A stretch of 64,000 bases of DNA, from positions 1 to 64,000 of the forward strand of contig NZ_JAIBKA010000010.1 in assembly GCF_022603395.1 (NCBI RefSeq), written 5' to 3'. Shown here in pieces: positions 41,772 to 52,651 of the stretch. Positions within the stretch are counted from its first letter, which is position 1. The number at the start of each line of letters is the position of its first letter. The position numbers were made by a program, and so were the translations under genes. The notes below the pieces were generated by a model. It had not been told where the DNA came from, did not search any database, and saw nothing but the letters and a program-made list of their open reading frames with translations. Source of the stretch: Desulfoferrobacter suflitae (GTDB lineage: Bacteria; Desulfobacterota; Syntrophobacteria; Syntrophobacterales; Syntrophobacteraceae).

Positions 41772-44261
41772 TCACTCTCCCCACCTGCCGCTATCCCTGG
41801 CCCACAGACGCCTCAGACGCAAGGCGTTGCTGACCACGGAAACGGAACTCATAGCCATTGCAGCAGCGGCGAACATGGGGTTGAGCAGAATGCCGAAAAA
41901 TGGGTACAGCACTCCTGCCGCAATGGGGATCCCGAGGGAATTATAGAAGAACGCCCAGAAAAGATTCTGCTTAATCACCTTCATGGTCAGCCCCGAGAGT
42001 CTGATGGACGACGCAACCAGCCGCAGGTCGTCTTTGATCAGAGTGATATCACTGGCCTCGACAGCTACATCCGTGCCGGCCCCGATGGCGATGCCCACGT
42101 CGGCAGCGGCGAGTGCCGGCGCATCGTTGATTCCGTCCCCCACCATGGCAACCACTCTGCCCGTCTGCTGCAGCCTGCGAATTTCTCCCGCCTTGTCGCC
42201 CGGCAGCACTTCCGCCATAACACTGCCGATGCCCAATTCCCCGGCAATGGTCAGTGCCGTTTCCCTGCGGTCGCCGGTGATCATGGCCACCTGGAGGTTC
42301 ATCTTCTTGAGCCTGGCAATGGCCGGCTGGGATGACGGCTTGGGGCCGTCCGCCAGGGCAATGGCACCCACCGGCCGGTCGTCCACGACCATATAGACAC
42401 AGGTTTCGCCTGCTGCTATGGACTGGTCCATTTTGCTGATGAGTTCGCCAATGTCCACCCCCATGTTCTGCATGAGACGCTGATTGCCCAGAAGGACCCG
42501 CGACCCGTTGACCATGCCTCGTGCTCCCAGCCCGGAGAGCGCTTCAAATTGTTCCACCTCGAACGGTGTCAAACCCTCGGCACGTCCCTTCTCAACAATG
42601 GCCCGCGCCAGCGGATGTTCCGACAAGGCTTCCACGGAAACCGCCATCTGCAGTAGCTTCGTGCGATTCTCGCCCGAATCCAACAGCACCTGCGTCACTT
42701 GCGGGCTACCGCGCGTCAAGGTGCCGGTTTTGTCGAACACCACCGTATGGAGTTGATGCGCTCTTTCCAGGCTCTCACCGCCTTTGATCAAGATGCCGTT
42801 TTCTGCACCGATACCCGTTCCCACCATGACGGCGGTGGGAGTAGCCAGTCCCATGGAACAGGGGCAGGCGATGATCAAAACCGACACAAAATTGAGCAAC
42901 GCCCGGCTGAAAAGAGGATCAGGAACGACCAACCACCAAACCGCAAAGGTAATTATGGCGATGCCTATGACTACCGGTACAAAGATCGCCGCAACTTTGT
43001 CGGCGAATCTTTGAATTGGGGCTTTGGATCCCTGCGCCTCCTCCACCAGCAGGATAATTTGCGCCAGGGCTGTCTCCGCTCCCACTTTGGTGGCTTTGAA
43101 AGTGAAACTGCCACTCTGGTTGATGGCACCGGCAAACACTTCATCACCCCGCTCTTTGAACACGGGCAGGCTCTCGCCGGTGAGCATGGATTCATCCACC
43201 GAAGACGTCCCGGCCTCAACCACGCCGTCCGTGGGAATTTTTTCGCCCGGTCGCACAACGACGACATCCCCGTGCACCACTTGTTCGACAGGAATATCCA
43301 ATTCCTGATCGCCTCGGACCACCCGTGCCGTTTTCGGCGCCAGTCTGACGAGCTTCTTGATGGCATCGGAGGTCCTCCCGCGCGCTTTATGCTCGAGCAA
43401 ACGTCCCAGCAGGACCAGAGTGACAATCATCGCAGCCCCGTCAAAATAAACATGGGCTGCCTGGCCTGGTGCAGCCGCGGCGAAGAAGCCGGGCCACAGG
43501 GTGACCGCAGCCGAATAGCAGTAGGCGGAAAGAGCCCCTATGGCGACCAGGGTGTTCATGTCTGCGGTTTTCTGACGGGCCGCCTTGAGGGCACCGATAA
43601 AAAAACGGCTCCCCACCCAGAAGACCGCGGGAGTGGTCAAGACAAGCAGAATAAAAAGCATGATGGATCTGGGAACAGCGTCAAGCAGGGGGAACCATTC
43701 CTGCATGGTTCCCGCCATGATCACAAGACTCAGCCCAATTCCCACAATCAGCCTGGCCTTTAGATCTTTTGCCTCCTTTTGGCTTGCAATCTCAGAAGGA
43801 TCTCCGAAACTCTCGCGAAAAAGTCCAAGGTATTCATACCCCGACTTTTCGACAACCTCCTTCAGCCGGGCGGTATCAACATTCTGCCCCGGATGCAAGA
43901 GAGTAGCTCTGGAAGTGGCCAGGTTGACGAGCGCATCTGTGACGCCCGGAACGGTCTTCAGAGCCTGCTCGACTCGACGAACACAGGCGGCGCAGGTCAT
44001 GCCCCCAATGATGATCTCGGTTTTGTCGGCAGGAGCCTGAGAAACCACGGGAAGATCCGCCGCCTCATAGCCGATGTCCCTGATTCTCCGCTTGATGTCC
44101 GCGTCGCTGACGACCGCCGAGTCATATTCGACCGTCGCCTTGGAGGTGGCAAAGTTCACCACCGCACTGCGCACCCCCGGCACATCGTTCAAGCCGCCTT
44201 CCAACCGCCTGACGCAGGCTGCACAGCTTATGCCCTCGATATGAAAATCCTTTTTAGCCAA
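41772..44261 (-). CDS. copA: copper-exporting P1B-type ATPase
   Basis: About 829 residues from a TTG at 44259-44261, overlapping the copZ stop (TTGGCTAA); the open frame extends into copZ but that part is not coding for this protein. It has two N-terminal heavy-metal domains ([14 protein letters not shown] and [13 protein letters not shown]), the TGES loop, the CPC metal channel [15 protein letters not shown], the phosphorylation site [11 protein letters not shown], the HP motif [14 protein letters not shown] and the hinge [18 protein letters not shown]. It pumps Cu(I) out across the inner membrane and works with the chaperone encoded just upstream. Confidence 0.95.
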   Translation of the reverse strand: MAKKDFHIEGISCAACVRRLEGGLNDVPGVRSAVVNFATSKATVEYDSAVVSDADIKRRIRDIGYEAADLPVVSQAPADKTEIIIGGMTCAACVRRVEQALKTVPGVTDALVNLATSRATLLHPGQNVDTARLKEVVEKSGYEYLGLFRESFGDPSEIASQKEAKDLKARLIVGIGLSLVIMAGTMQEWFPLLDAVPRSIMLFILLVLTTPAVFWVGSRFFIGALKAARQKTADMNTLVAIGALSAYCYSAAVTLWPGFFAAAAPGQAAHVYFDGAAMIVTLVLLGRLLEHKARGRTSDAIKKLVRLAPKTARVVRGDQELDIPVEQVVHGDVVVVRPGEKIPTDGVVEAGTSSVDESMLTGESLPVFKERGDEVFAGAINQSGSFTFKATKVGAETALAQIILLVEEAQGSKAPIQRFADKVAAIFVPVVIGIAIITFAVWWLVVPDPLFSRALLNFVSVLIIACPCSMGLATPTAVMVGTGIGAENGILIKGGESLERAHQLHTVVFDKTGTLTRGSPQVTQVLLDSGENRTKLLQMAVSVEALSEHPLARAIVEKGRAEGLTPFEVEQFEALSGLGARGMVNGSRVLLGNQRLMQNMGVDIGELISKMDQSIAAGETCVYMVVDDRPVGAIALADGPKPSSQPAIARLKKMNLQVAMITGDRRETALTIAGELGIGSVMAEVLPGDKAGEIRRLQQTGRVVAMVGDGINDAPALAAADVGIAIGAGTDVAVEASDITLIKDDLRLVASSIRLSGLTMKVIKQNLFWAFFYNSLGIPIAAGVLYPFFGILLNPMFAAAAMAMSSVSVVSNALRLRRLWARDSGRWGE

Positions 44262-44451
44262 GTTCGTAACCCGCCTTCTGGATTCGATCGCGCAGCACAC
44301 TCTCCTCAACAGGTTCGGCCTCCTCGAAACTGGCCTCGCCCCTGGCCAGGTCAACGGTCACATTGGAGATGCCCTCGATCTCACTGAGCCCTTTGATCAC
44401 AGCCTTGGCGCAGTGTTCGCAGGACATTCCCCGAATCTTTACAGTGCGCAT
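44254..44451 (-). CDS. copZ: copper chaperone (heavy-metal-associated domain)
   Basis: 65 residues with one ferredoxin-like HMA domain; MSCEHC is the metal-binding motif (MxCxxC). It delivers Cu(I) to CopA. The stop overlaps the CopA TTG start by 8 bp, so the two are translated together. No CueR/CsoR regulator gene is adjacent. Confidence 0.93.
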   Translation of the reverse strand: MRTVKIRGMSCEHCAKAVIKGLSEIEGISNVTVDLARGEASFEEAEPVEESVLRDRIQKAGYELG

Positions 44452-44557
44452 AAATTTTCTCCTTCTTCAGGTTTGAGGCAGAGATCACCGGGTTCTCCTG
44501 CCCCCGAGCACCATTCACCGGCTACCGCACAAATCTCCTCCACCGTGTCATCCGGCA

Positions 44558-45067
44558 TCAGCCTCCCCACGGCATATGCGCATAGACATCGGAGAGTTTA
44601 TCTCGATATTCACGGAAAAAAGCTTCATGTCCCTTTTCCCAGGATGAAAGCATTGACAGGGCTTCTCTCGCCTTTCCGTCAGTTTGCTTGGCCATCTTTG
44701 CATAAAACTCGCTCAAATCCTTCTCAATGAGCCAAGCGGTGTTGAACACGGTCACATCGGGAATCATGGAACCTTCCACACACTGCTGCAAAAACTCCTT
44801 TTTGGCCCGCTCGTCAAAATAGTTGGTCGGCTCCAGCACGACATCTTTCAGTTGAGAAGGCTCCAAGTCGTGGCCCTGCTTTAAATCGGACAAAATTCGA
44901 TTGATGAATACAATGTGCTTTTCCTCCTCCTGGATCAGGCGCTTGAAGGCGCTCACCGCAGCACCTACTCCCATTCTTTGCAGGGAATACTCAAAGAAGC
45001 TCATGCCGGTTTGCTCCTGGTTGAGCGCGTACTCAAAAATCTTAATCAATTGCTCCTTTGTTGCCAT
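44558..45067 (-). CDS. rubrerythrin-like ferritin-family protein (2)
   Basis: 169 residues from the ATG at 45065-45067 with AAGGAGA upstream; the frame to 45118 is not used. Diiron-type motifs: ALNQEQTGMSFFEYSLQRM with RLIQEEEKHIVFINRI, and WLIEKDLSEFYAKMA with SSWEKGHEAFFREY. The long central insert (LEPSQLKDVVLEPTNYF) distinguishes it from (1). Predicted peroxide or iron handling; no rubredoxin domain. Confidence 0.87.
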   Translation of the reverse strand: MATKEQLIKIFEYALNQEQTGMSFFEYSLQRMGVGAAVSAFKRLIQEEEKHIVFINRILSDLKQGHDLEPSQLKDVVLEPTNYFDERAKKEFLQQCVEGSMIPDVTVFNTAWLIEKDLSEFYAKMAKQTDGKAREALSMLSSWEKGHEAFFREYRDKLSDVYAHMPWGG

Positions 45068-45110
45068 AAAGCTCTTCTCCTTTCGATGCGTGCTGTCAAT
45101 GCTATCCGTT

Positions 45111-47165
45111 TTAGCCAATTTTTAATTTTAGTGTTTCTATATCGGCAGAGGGAGCCTGACACGCAAAATTTTCACAAATGTAGGCAAGCGGCTCACCCCC
45201 CTTCGATTTCATCGCACCCACATAATGAGACAGTGCAGCAAGCCGGTCCCCCTGCTCACCGCCATCTTTCACCAGCACCACCCGGTTGGGCGAAAATGTC
45301 CTGTGCAGCAGTTCCACCATGGTTCGCGTGCGGGGGTTTTCCAGGTCCCCTGCGATGACCACCTCCTGGGCAGGGCCCAGAACAAAATCCACGGCATTGA
45401 GAAATTGCGTGTAGGCCGAAGGATAGTCTGCAATCATCGCGGAAAATCGCTGAAGCAAACGATCCGCTCGATCTTCCAGCACCGCATCTCCGGTCAATCT
45501 GGCCAGTCGCAGCAGATTGAGGGCCGCGACCGAGTTGCTCGAGGGAACCGCCCCGTCATAGATTTCCTTATCCCTGATGATGAGGCTTTCGCTGTCCTGG
45601 GCGGTATAGAAAAATCCACCTTCTTTTTCATCCCAAAACAGATCAAGGGCCTGCCGGTTCAGCTGCACCGCCCGCTCCAGACAGCCAACATCAAACGTCG
45701 ATTCATACAGCTCGATGAACGCCCACACCATGAAGGCATAATCATCCATGTAACCGGGGTTGGCCACCTCTCCCTCGCGAAAGCGGCGAAACAGCCGGCC
45801 GGAATCGAGTCGGAGCTCCCGCAAGATAAACTCTGCAGCATTGCCAGCCGCCTTCAGGTACCTTTCATCCCCAACAGCCCGATAACCCTTTGCCAGGGCA
45901 ACAATCATCAGACCGTTCCAGGAAGTCAGTATCTTATCGTCTTTGAGCGGATGGATGCGCTTTTCTCGTGCATGAAAGAGCTCCTGTCTGCACTCTTCGA
46001 GCAGCCTCTCGAGCGCCACCCGATCCATTCCGACCACTTGCGCAAAAACATGGGGCGGCTTGGGCACATGCAAAATACTGCGGCCGTGCTCGAAGTTTCC
46101 TGCCTCGGTGACATCGTAATAGCGGCACAATAGATCCCCTCTCTCTGCTCCGAGCACATCCTTGAGCTGGCGCGGCGTCCACAGATAGAAAAGCCCTTCG
46201 ACCCCCTCACTGTCGGCATCTTCGGCGGAATAGAAAGCCCCCCCGGAGTCCGTCATATCCCTCAGAACGTATTCGAATATCTCTTTGGCCACACCCGCGT
46301 AGCGTTCCCTGCCAGTCACCTGGTACGCTTCCAGATACGCCATGGCCAGCATGGCCTGATCGTAGAGCATTTTCTCGAAATGGGGAGCGAACCACCGCTC
46401 ATCCACAGAATAGCGCGCAAAGCCAAATCCGAGGTGATCAAATATTCCCCCACAGCGCATGGCATCAAGGGTCTTTTCAACCATTGCCAGCGCCTGAGAA
46501 TCAGGCTTTCGCCGATGCCAGCGCAGCAGGAAAGTCAGCTGGTGCGGCGTTGGGAACTTGGGTGCCGAGCCAAATCCTCCCCATTGGCTGTCGAAAGCAG
46601 CGTTGAGCTGCCTGTAGCCCTTCTCCAATACGGCCAAATCAACCGCTGGGCCTGCCTGGACCGCACTTTTTGGTTGAATCGCCGCGGTGATCTGTTCAGC
46701 GGCATCCAGGGCCCGCTCCCGGTTACTCTTCCACAGCCCGGCAATTTGTCGCAGAACATCTACGAACCCCGGCATCCCCATGCGACTGTTCCTGGGGAAA
46801 TAGGTGCCCGCATAAAACGGCTTCCTCTCGGGAGTCATGAAAATTGACAGGGGCCAACCTCCTCTCCCTGTCAGTGCCTGGCAGACGGACATATAAATCT
46901 GATCGATGTCGGGGCGCTCTTCCCGATCCACTTTGATGGATATGAAGTTTTCATTCAGAACTTGCGCCACCTCTTCATCTTCGAACGATTCATGTTCCAT
47001 CACATGGCACCAGTGGCATGTGGCATAACCGACGGACAGGAAAACCGGTTTGTCTTCGTCCAGGGCCTTCTTGAAGGCTTCGCCTTTCCAGGGAAACCAG
47101 TTTACCGGATTGTCGGCATGCTGCAGCAGATAAGGGCTTTTTTCCTGACTCAATCGATTGGACAT
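45111..47165 (-). CDS. YyaL-type thioredoxin-domain protein (DUF255)
   Basis: 684 residues from the ATG at 47163-47165, with GGAGC upstream; upstream codons to 47327 are unsupported. It opens with [26 protein letters not shown]. The thioredoxin-like domain has [18 protein letters not shown] (C-x-x-C) and RPDIDQIYM. The remaining 500 residues form an (alpha/alpha)6 barrel like N-acylglucosamine 2-epimerase ([42 protein letters not shown]). Cytoplasmic; exact role unknown in any organism, although it is often redox-linked. Confidence 0.94.
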   Translation of the reverse strand: MSNRLSQEKSPYLLQHADNPVNWFPWKGEAFKKALDEDKPVFLSVGYATCHWCHVMEHESFEDEEVAQVLNENFISIKVDREERPDIDQIYMSVCQALTGRGGWPLSIFMTPERKPFYAGTYFPRNSRMGMPGFVDVLRQIAGLWKSNRERALDAAEQITAAIQPKSAVQAGPAVDLAVLEKGYRQLNAAFDSQWGGFGSAPKFPTPHQLTFLLRWHRRKPDSQALAMVEKTLDAMRCGGIFDHLGFGFARYSVDERWFAPHFEKMLYDQAMLAMAYLEAYQVTGRERYAGVAKEIFEYVLRDMTDSGGAFYSAEDADSEGVEGLFYLWTPRQLKDVLGAERGDLLCRYYDVTEAGNFEHGRSILHVPKPPHVFAQVVGMDRVALERLLEECRQELFHAREKRIHPLKDDKILTSWNGLMIVALAKGYRAVGDERYLKAAGNAAEFILRELRLDSGRLFRRFREGEVANPGYMDDYAFMVWAFIELYESTFDVGCLERAVQLNRQALDLFWDEKEGGFFYTAQDSESLIIRDKEIYDGAVPSSNSVAALNLLRLARLTGDAVLEDRADRLLQRFSAMIADYPSAYTQFLNAVDFVLGPAQEVVIAGDLENPRTRTMVELLHRTFSPNRVVLVKDGGEQGDRLAALSHYVGAMKSKGGEPLAYICENFACQAPSADIETLKLKIG

Positions 47166-47359
47166 GAATTCAGCTCCGGTCGAAATATAATTGTTTTCGA
47201 GTTGATGAGGGGACATGGAGGAAAATATGAGTGCCTTTTCCTCCATGAAAATGAGGGCGTTCGAAGAAGAAGAATGGAAATTTACACTGGCAGCGCTACG
47301 ATTTCCGCTGCCACAGTGTTGCTGCAAGACGCTGCAAACCCGGGGATCCGCACAGACTG

Positions 47360-47563
47360 TCAGCGAGGACCGGCCGCCGAGCCACCCGCTTCAAAACTGC
47401 ACTTGGTGAAGTCGATTTCCTTCTGGCATCCGGGGCAAACGTGCTTCTTGTCGAACTCGTCTGAGAAGATCTCCTTTTCCTTGCCGCATTCCGGGCACTT
47501 GCACACAAAAGAACTCAGGTTCTTGAAACTTTCCCATCCGGGGCAGTGTTGAGGTGTCGTCAT
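47360..47563 (-). CDS. small double-CxxC zinc-ribbon protein (1)
   Basis: 67 residues: [35 protein letters not shown]. The two CPxC knuckles suit a zinc or iron ribbon. A small soluble protein common beside redox genes in sulfate reducers; function unknown. Confidence 0.8.
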   Translation of the reverse strand: MTTPQHCPGWESFKNLSSFVCKCPECGKEKEIFSDEFDKKHVCPGCQKEIDFTKCSFEAGGSAAGPR

Positions 47564-47669
47564 CTATCTCCCTCCTTATAGTCCGTCAGACCGGTTAACT
47601 TTGAACCACCAAGGGATGGTCGATCCATCCAGCCGCACATCCGCAATCTCCGTATTTTGAAATTGCAAT

Positions 47670-47864
47670 TTATTCGTCTACTTCCTCTTCTTCCACAATC
47701 AATTTTCCCCTGTGCCTGGTCCCGCAGCTCGGACAGCGGATCTCAATTTCCTCTTCGGGGCCAATGTACTTATCCTTCATGGTCTCCGGCGGAATAAATG
47801 TCACATCACCGCATGCACATTGGGGGCACTCCCCTCGAACTTTATGCCTTTTTCTCTTAGCCAT
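47670..47864 (-). CDS. small zinc-ribbon protein (2)
   Basis: 64 residues (MAKRKRHKVRGECPQCACGDVTF...IEIRCPSCGTRHRGKLIVEEEEVDE): a basic head, two CPxC knuckles and an acidic tail. The start could be one codon upstream at 47867. Function unknown; zinc-ribbon fold likely. Confidence 0.78.
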   Translation of the reverse strand: MAKRKRHKVRGECPQCACGDVTFIPPETMKDKYIGPEEEIEIRCPSCGTRHRGKLIVEEEEVDE

Positions 47865-47946
47865 CATTTCCTCCTAAAGTTAACGATCACGTCAACCATT
47901 GTCATCCCGATCACCCAGTATGCGGTCATACAAAAAAAGCAATTGA

Positions 47947-48555
47947 TCACTGCCGAAGCTTTTCGAGCTCTCTGACCAGCACCTCGAGCTGGGGCCTTTG
48001 GTTTATGTCATGGACATCAATATAACGAATTGCGCCCTGCTTATCTATCACAAAAATCGCCCGCTCCGCAGTGCCGTCGGAGCGTAGCACTCCGTATTCT
48101 TTGGCCACCTTTCCATGGGGCCAGAAATCGGACAAGACCGGAAACCATACCCCTCCCATCTCCTGCGTCCAGGCATACAGGGTCGGGAGATTGTCGACAC
48201 TTATTCCGAGCAGAATCGCCTCATGCTTCTCGAAAATGTCCCTGGCAATGTTGTACCCCGGCCATTGTCCGGAACAGACCGGGGTCCAGGCGGCAGGCAC
48301 AAAAGACAGTACAATATGCTTCTCGCCCAGGTACCCGCTCAGCGACACTTTTTCCCCTCCAATGGAAGGCAGGATGAAGTCGGGAGCCTGGTCCCCGACC
48401 CTCAAGTGAGTCTGACTGTCCACCGGCTTGAGTTGGCCCACAGCGTATATTTGGCCTCCATCCTGAGGTCCGGATCCATAGACGGCGCCCGCGCAGGCGA
48501 CAAAGAAAATGGTGAGCACCAATGATTTGCTCCAATGGAATCTCATGCTTGACAT
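47947..48555 (-). CDS. exported peroxiredoxin (AhpC/TSA family)
   Basis: 202 residues with a signal peptide (KSLVLTIFFVACAGAVYGS). The thioredoxin fold starts at VGDQAPDFILPSIGG; the peroxidatic Cys lies in FVPAAWTPVCSGQ, with Pro-x-x-x-Thr-x-x-Cys replaced by PAAWTPVC, as in AhpE/BCP-like proteins. Predicted to reduce peroxides in the periplasm. Last gene of a three-gene operon with the TlpA-like protein (3-bp gap) and the octaheme cytochrome. Confidence 0.9.
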   Translation of the reverse strand: MSSMRFHWSKSLVLTIFFVACAGAVYGSGPQDGGQIYAVGQLKPVDSQTHLRVGDQAPDFILPSIGGEKVSLSGYLGEKHIVLSFVPAAWTPVCSGQWPGYNIARDIFEKHEAILLGISVDNLPTLYAWTQEMGGVWFPVLSDFWPHGKVAKEYGVLRSDGTAERAIFVIDKQGAIRYIDVHDINQRPQLEVLVRELEKLRQ

Positions 48556-48558
48556 GGT

Positions 48559-49311
48559 TCATGCTCCCTTTTTTATTTTCGCCCGCTCCAGCAGGAGGTC
48601 GAGAAAATCCTGAGGATCCCCAAAGCTGCCGAGCTGGGAGTAAATCACCTGATGGGATCCGTCCTGGTTGATCTTAACGGCAATGAAATAAGGCGTTCTT
48701 ACCTCTCCCAAGATTTTGTGAATAGAAAAGTCGGGATCGGCAAACAACGGGAAAGGCACTTCATACCGATCCTCGAATACCCCGACTTCATAGGGCGTAT
48801 TGCCCACCCCGATGCCGATCAATTTGACTTTATCCTTGAGACTTTTGTTGGCTTGAATGATTTGAAAGAGCCTCTCTACGTTGGGAGCTTCCGCCTGGCA
48901 ATAGGGGCAATACATACTGAAAATTTCAACTATTACGACTTCGGCCCGGATCTCCGGCAGCGTGAAAGAGCTTTTGCCGGCCAGCCCAAGGTAGTTACTT
49001 GCCGCAGGGCTCTCCGGAGAAGGCAGGCTCATTTCCGGCAAAACCCCGCCTACAGAGGGTGCTTCGGTCGCCGCAAAACTTTCCGGTACCCGGAGGCGGG
49101 GACTGTCGACAGCCAACGCCAGCACCATCAGAAGGAGCCATATCGCCTTGCCCGAGACCCTCCTCGAAAATCTGCAAGTGCCGGAGTGTGCGCGACGTTT
49201 CTCTTCATTTCCGCTTCCGAGACAATTTCGGCGGAATGCGTGGTTTGGCTCGCCAGATCGGCCGGCAGACGCTCTTAGCATGGACCCTTTCCTTTCCTTC
49301 CAAGTGGTCAA
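48559..49311 (-). CDS. TlpA/redoxin-like thiol protein, membrane-anchored
   Basis: 250 residues. An unusually long Arg-rich cytoplasmic head precedes the membrane segment (AIWLLLMVLALAVDS), so the true start may be later; no internal start has a better ribosome-binding site. The periplasmic thioredoxin domain contains FSMYCPYCQAEAP (CPYC redox site) and the cis-Pro region VRTPYFIAV. It may keep the heme-binding cysteines of the co-encoded cytochrome reduced, or donate electrons to the peroxiredoxin next to it. Confidence 0.85.
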   Translation of the reverse strand: MTTWKERKGSMLRASAGRSGEPNHAFRRNCLGSGNEEKRRAHSGTCRFSRRVSGKAIWLLLMVLALAVDSPRLRVPESFAATEAPSVGGVLPEMSLPSPESPAASNYLGLAGKSSFTLPEIRAEVVIVEIFSMYCPYCQAEAPNVERLFQIIQANKSLKDKVKLIGIGVGNTPYEVGVFEDRYEVPFPLFADPDFSIHKILGEVRTPYFIAVKINQDGSHQVIYSQLGSFGDPQDFLDLLLERAKIKKGA

Positions 49312-49319
49312 GGATGGTG

Positions 49320-50816
49320 CTATCGTTTCCTCAGAGCCGTGTGAATCTGCAACCAGTCATTCATTTCCTGTATGTTTTTGGACAAATTCCATCTGCCATT
49401 CTCAAACACGCCGTAGTCCGCCCCGCACATCGCCGAAGAAAACCGCGTCGAATTGGCAAAAAACAGCCACTGCTCAACCCACATTTTCTCGATGAGGTCG
49501 TCAAAAACATTGTCGTTATGCGGCAGCCCTCGAACCAGATCCTGCTTCCAGGCCGAGCTCAGGATCTGCGTCGCAGTGAGGGTCATGGCATTGGAAGTCC
49601 TTAGGGTATTCTCAAACCTTGCCCAGTGTCCGTTTACCCAGCCCTCTCCATGGCAGGCCAGACAAATCTTCTGCATGGTTTTCCGGCGCTTGAACTGCTC
49701 ATCCGCATCGATCAAAAACTCACCGACCGGTTCCCCGGTCAGCTCAGTGGGCAAGGGCAAACCGGCCTTATTCTTAATGTTGCTGACGTCGGCCGATGTG
49801 GGATGCGGATGGGCATAAATCAGGCCAAAGATCCTCCAGGGAAGCCGATCGCCAACCTCATGGCTCCTTTGGGCAACCATTTGCCCTTCTTCGTCGACCA
49901 CCAGGCTCATGTGACAACCGGCACAGGTGGGCGTTGTGAAGTCTTTCCCCACGGTCCAGGGCACCTTCTTGAAATCCCACTGGTGCTTCAGCGAATTGTA
50001 TATGTTCCCGTGTTTGCTCACGTCATACACTTTATAAGCCGGTACATCGGGACCCTTGTGACATTCCGAGCAGGTGTAGGGCTTGCGGGCCGTTTCAATG
50101 GCAAACTGATGACGCGCGTGACAGGCGGCACAGGAACCCCGGCTCCCGTCCGGGTTCAGGCGCCCCACCCCCTGATTAGGCCAGCCGGACAAAATCGGAA
50201 AGGTCATTTCTCCGAACTCGGTCTCCTTGGTTTGAGTCCCCTTCACTTCGACCTTGGTTCCATGACAAAACAGGCATGAATCTGCAGTGGTCTGATCATC
50301 CGGCGGCTGCAGGGCTGTCGTCATGTCCGCAAAAGTCTGATGGCCGTTCACCGATTTCATGAAATCCTGATAGAGACTGTTGTGCACAAGATTCCCATAG
50401 GCATGCGCCATCATACTGCGGGAAAACTGTTCGGTTTCCTGGGAATGGCAGGTCGAGCAATCGACCGGGGTCACAACCACATGAACGTCGTACCCGTTGT
50501 GTTCAAAGGTATCCTGATGCTTATCATAATTCATGGTGTGGCATTCGGAGCACCCCACGGCGTAAGCCAAAAGTTGTTCAGGGATTTTTTCACTGGAAAC
50601 TTTCTTTTCCAACCCTGACTGCTTCAGTGCTTCTCCCGGGCTGGTTTCAGCATGGCGGCTTCTCTCCCAGTCGGCTACTATCCCTGGGGAAATGGAAATA
50701 TGGCAGCCAATGCATTCGTCGGTCGCAGGGCTCACTTTTGCAGCGTACCCATCAGCAGCCCAGGCGGCGGTTAGAAAAACCAAGCCAATCAGTAAACCAG
50801 TCTGTCTCATTGTCAT
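49320..50816 (-). CDS. octaheme cytochrome c, hydroxylamine-oxidoreductase-like
   Basis: 498 residues with a signal peptide (TGLLIGLVFLTAAWAADGYAA). Eight CxxCH heme c motifs are visible, in order CIGCH, CSECH, CSTCH, CLFCH, CAACH, CSECH, CAGCH and CLACH. The spacing and the terminal CGADYGVFENGRW region resemble the HAO/octaheme nitrite reductase superfamily. Periplasmic. In anaerobes such proteins usually reduce nitrite or hydroxylamine rather than oxidise hydroxylamine, which is inference here. First gene of an operon with TlpA-like and peroxiredoxin genes. Confidence 0.9.
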   Translation of the reverse strand: MTMRQTGLLIGLVFLTAAWAADGYAAKVSPATDECIGCHISISPGIVADWERSRHAETSPGEALKQSGLEKKVSSEKIPEQLLAYAVGCSECHTMNYDKHQDTFEHNGYDVHVVVTPVDCSTCHSQETEQFSRSMMAHAYGNLVHNSLYQDFMKSVNGHQTFADMTTALQPPDDQTTADSCLFCHGTKVEVKGTQTKETEFGEMTFPILSGWPNQGVGRLNPDGSRGSCAACHARHQFAIETARKPYTCSECHKGPDVPAYKVYDVSKHGNIYNSLKHQWDFKKVPWTVGKDFTTPTCAGCHMSLVVDEEGQMVAQRSHEVGDRLPWRIFGLIYAHPHPTSADVSNIKNKAGLPLPTELTGEPVGEFLIDADEQFKRRKTMQKICLACHGEGWVNGHWARFENTLRTSNAMTLTATQILSSAWKQDLVRGLPHNDNVFDDLIEKMWVEQWLFFANSTRFSSAMCGADYGVFENGRWNLSKNIQEMNDWLQIHTALRKR

Positions 50817-50975
50817 TCCCCCTAGGTTCCGCTCCTCGTCTCAATGGCCGGCCCCATGGCTCAGCCGGGAGGCTGCTGGGCAACACCGGTCCGATGTCAT
50901 CCCGGCGCCATGGCAGTAATCCAGAACTGCACACGGCTGCTGGATTCCGGCGCCCGGTCCTGTTTTTGACCGTCA

Positions 50976-51785
50976 TTAACCAAATGCCACATCCAGAATC
51001 ATCATCACTGCAAATCCAACCATAAAGGCCATAGTCGCCAGGTCCGTGTTGCCTTCTCGCTGAGCTTCGGGGATCACTTCCTCCACCACTACGAAGATCA
51101 TTGCTCCGGCAGCGAAGCTGAGAGCGTAAGGAAGCATGGCTTGAGACAATAATACGACGGCGGCGCCGGCCACTCCGGCCACAGGCTCTACCATTCCCGA
51201 CAGCTGTCCGTACCAAAAGCTCTTGCCGGCAGACATGCCGTCTCTGCGAAGAGGCATGGAGACGGCCAATCCTTCCGGAAAATTTTGGATGCCAATTCCA
51301 GCGGCAAGCGCCACAGCCCCGGCAAAAGTGGCTGAAGGCAAACCAGCAGCACTGGCTCCAAAGGCGACTCCGACAGCAAGACCTTCAGGGATGTTATGCA
51401 GGGTGATGGCCAGTACCAGCAGGGTGGCCCTGCGCCATTTGGTGGCGATCCCCTCAGCCTCCGAAGTTGGGAAGCCGAGGTGCAGATGCGGCAAGACTCT
51501 GTCAATAACGCGCAGGAAAACACCGCCGAGAAGAAACCCGAGGGCTGCGGGCAACCAAACCGGCCCACCCCGGCCTTCCGACATCGCCAGGGCAGGCGCC
51601 AGGAGGGACCAGAAACTCGCAGCAACCATGACTCCACCGGCAAAACCGAGCATCCCGTCAAACAGCTTGCGGTTCATGCCCCTGGAGAAAAACACCAGGG
51701 CCGCCCCCATGGCGGTCATGGCCCAGGTGAACCCGGTAGCCAGGAGCGCCTGAACGACTGGGTTAAGGTGTTCGAGCGTCGACAT
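50976..51785 (-). CDS. ZIP-family divalent metal transporter
   Basis: 269 residues and about eight membrane segments. The two signature helices are [17 protein letters not shown] and [17 protein letters not shown] (H-N-x-P-E-G metal-binding motifs; the second has Q-N). The variable loop contains HLHLGF. Imports Zn, Fe or Mn across the inner membrane. It is flanked by redox genes and could supply iron or zinc to them. Confidence 0.93.
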   Translation of the reverse strand: MSTLEHLNPVVQALLATGFTWAMTAMGAALVFFSRGMNRKLFDGMLGFAGGVMVAASFWSLLAPALAMSEGRGGPVWLPAALGFLLGGVFLRVIDRVLPHLHLGFPTSEAEGIATKWRRATLLVLAITLHNIPEGLAVGVAFGASAAGLPSATFAGAVALAAGIGIQNFPEGLAVSMPLRRDGMSAGKSFWYGQLSGMVEPVAGVAGAAVVLLSQAMLPYALSFAAGAMIFVVVEEVIPEAQREGNTDLATMAFMVGFAVMMILDVAFG

Positions 51786-51948
51786 AACTCAATGCGCAGC
51801 GTCAAACGGCCGCTGAACACCACGTGAGACGGCGCGAGCAACATCAGACATAAAACCGAAGATCCTTTATCTTCCGTTCACAATCACACCACTCCCGGGT
51901 CCCTCACCAGGCAGCGAAAGGGAGTTTGTTTTGCCGTCGGCAGGTCGA

Positions 51949-52494
51949 TCACGTCACCGCCCCGGCACCATCCAGCCTGGCTCTGCTCTTTTCCATGAAC
52001 CATGCTTCCGGGTCAGTGTAATAGAACTTGAGATCGGCAAGCAGGATATAGTGATCTCTTTCTTCCGCCAGCATGCGGTTGATGAACTCGCGCTCGAGGG
52101 CATCCATTGACCCCTGCAGCTGTTTTTGAAAGAAGTCGATGCTGGAATTCTCCAGCTGCATGCCCGTTTCGATCGCAACCACATCGTCAAGGCAGGCTCT
52201 TGGCATCTTGCCGTGCTCTTGCGCAATTTTTCTCAAAATGGCCTGCTTGTCCTGATCCTCTATCGGATGATATTTGCACGCATCAGCCCAGACTTTGCCC
52301 TTCTTAAGTTCTTCATAGGTTTCGTGGATCTGTTTGAGATGCCCGGCCTCAGCGTCCCTGAGCATGCGAAATGTTTCAATGCCGACCTGATCGGGGCAGG
52401 TACCCATAGCGTCTTCATAAAGCGCTTTCTTCTTTTCCTTCATCTCCATAACCGTGCAAAACATTTCAAATGCTGCATCACGCTCGTTAGTCAT
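51949..52494 (-). CDS. rubrerythrin-like ferritin-family protein (3)
   Basis: 181 residues, all-helical. Motifs: FEMFCTVMEMKEKKKALYEDA, RMLRDAEAGHLKQIHETYEE, IETGMQLENSSIDFFQKQL and RMLAEERDHYILLADL, giving the expected pairs of Glu and ExxH ligands. More diverged than the other two members (the first half-site reads E-x-K in place of E-x-x-x-x-F-Y). No rubredoxin domain. Probably diiron peroxidase-like. Confidence 0.83.
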   Translation of the reverse strand: MTNERDAAFEMFCTVMEMKEKKKALYEDAMGTCPDQVGIETFRMLRDAEAGHLKQIHETYEELKKGKVWADACKYHPIEDQDKQAILRKIAQEHGKMPRACLDDVVAIETGMQLENSSIDFFQKQLQGSMDALEREFINRMLAEERDHYILLADLKFYYTDPEAWFMEKSRARLDGAGAVT

Positions 52495-52651
52495 ACTGAA
52501 CTCCTGCGAATGTTAAGGGATTTTCCGATGAGTCGAACACGCACTTCCATTTGTTTATAATGGCTATCATCCATGGTGTCCATGCAAACCTGGAGCGGCA
52601 CTGCCCGGGAAAAGAGCGACTGACCGGGATCCACCGGCGCCGAACATTCCG

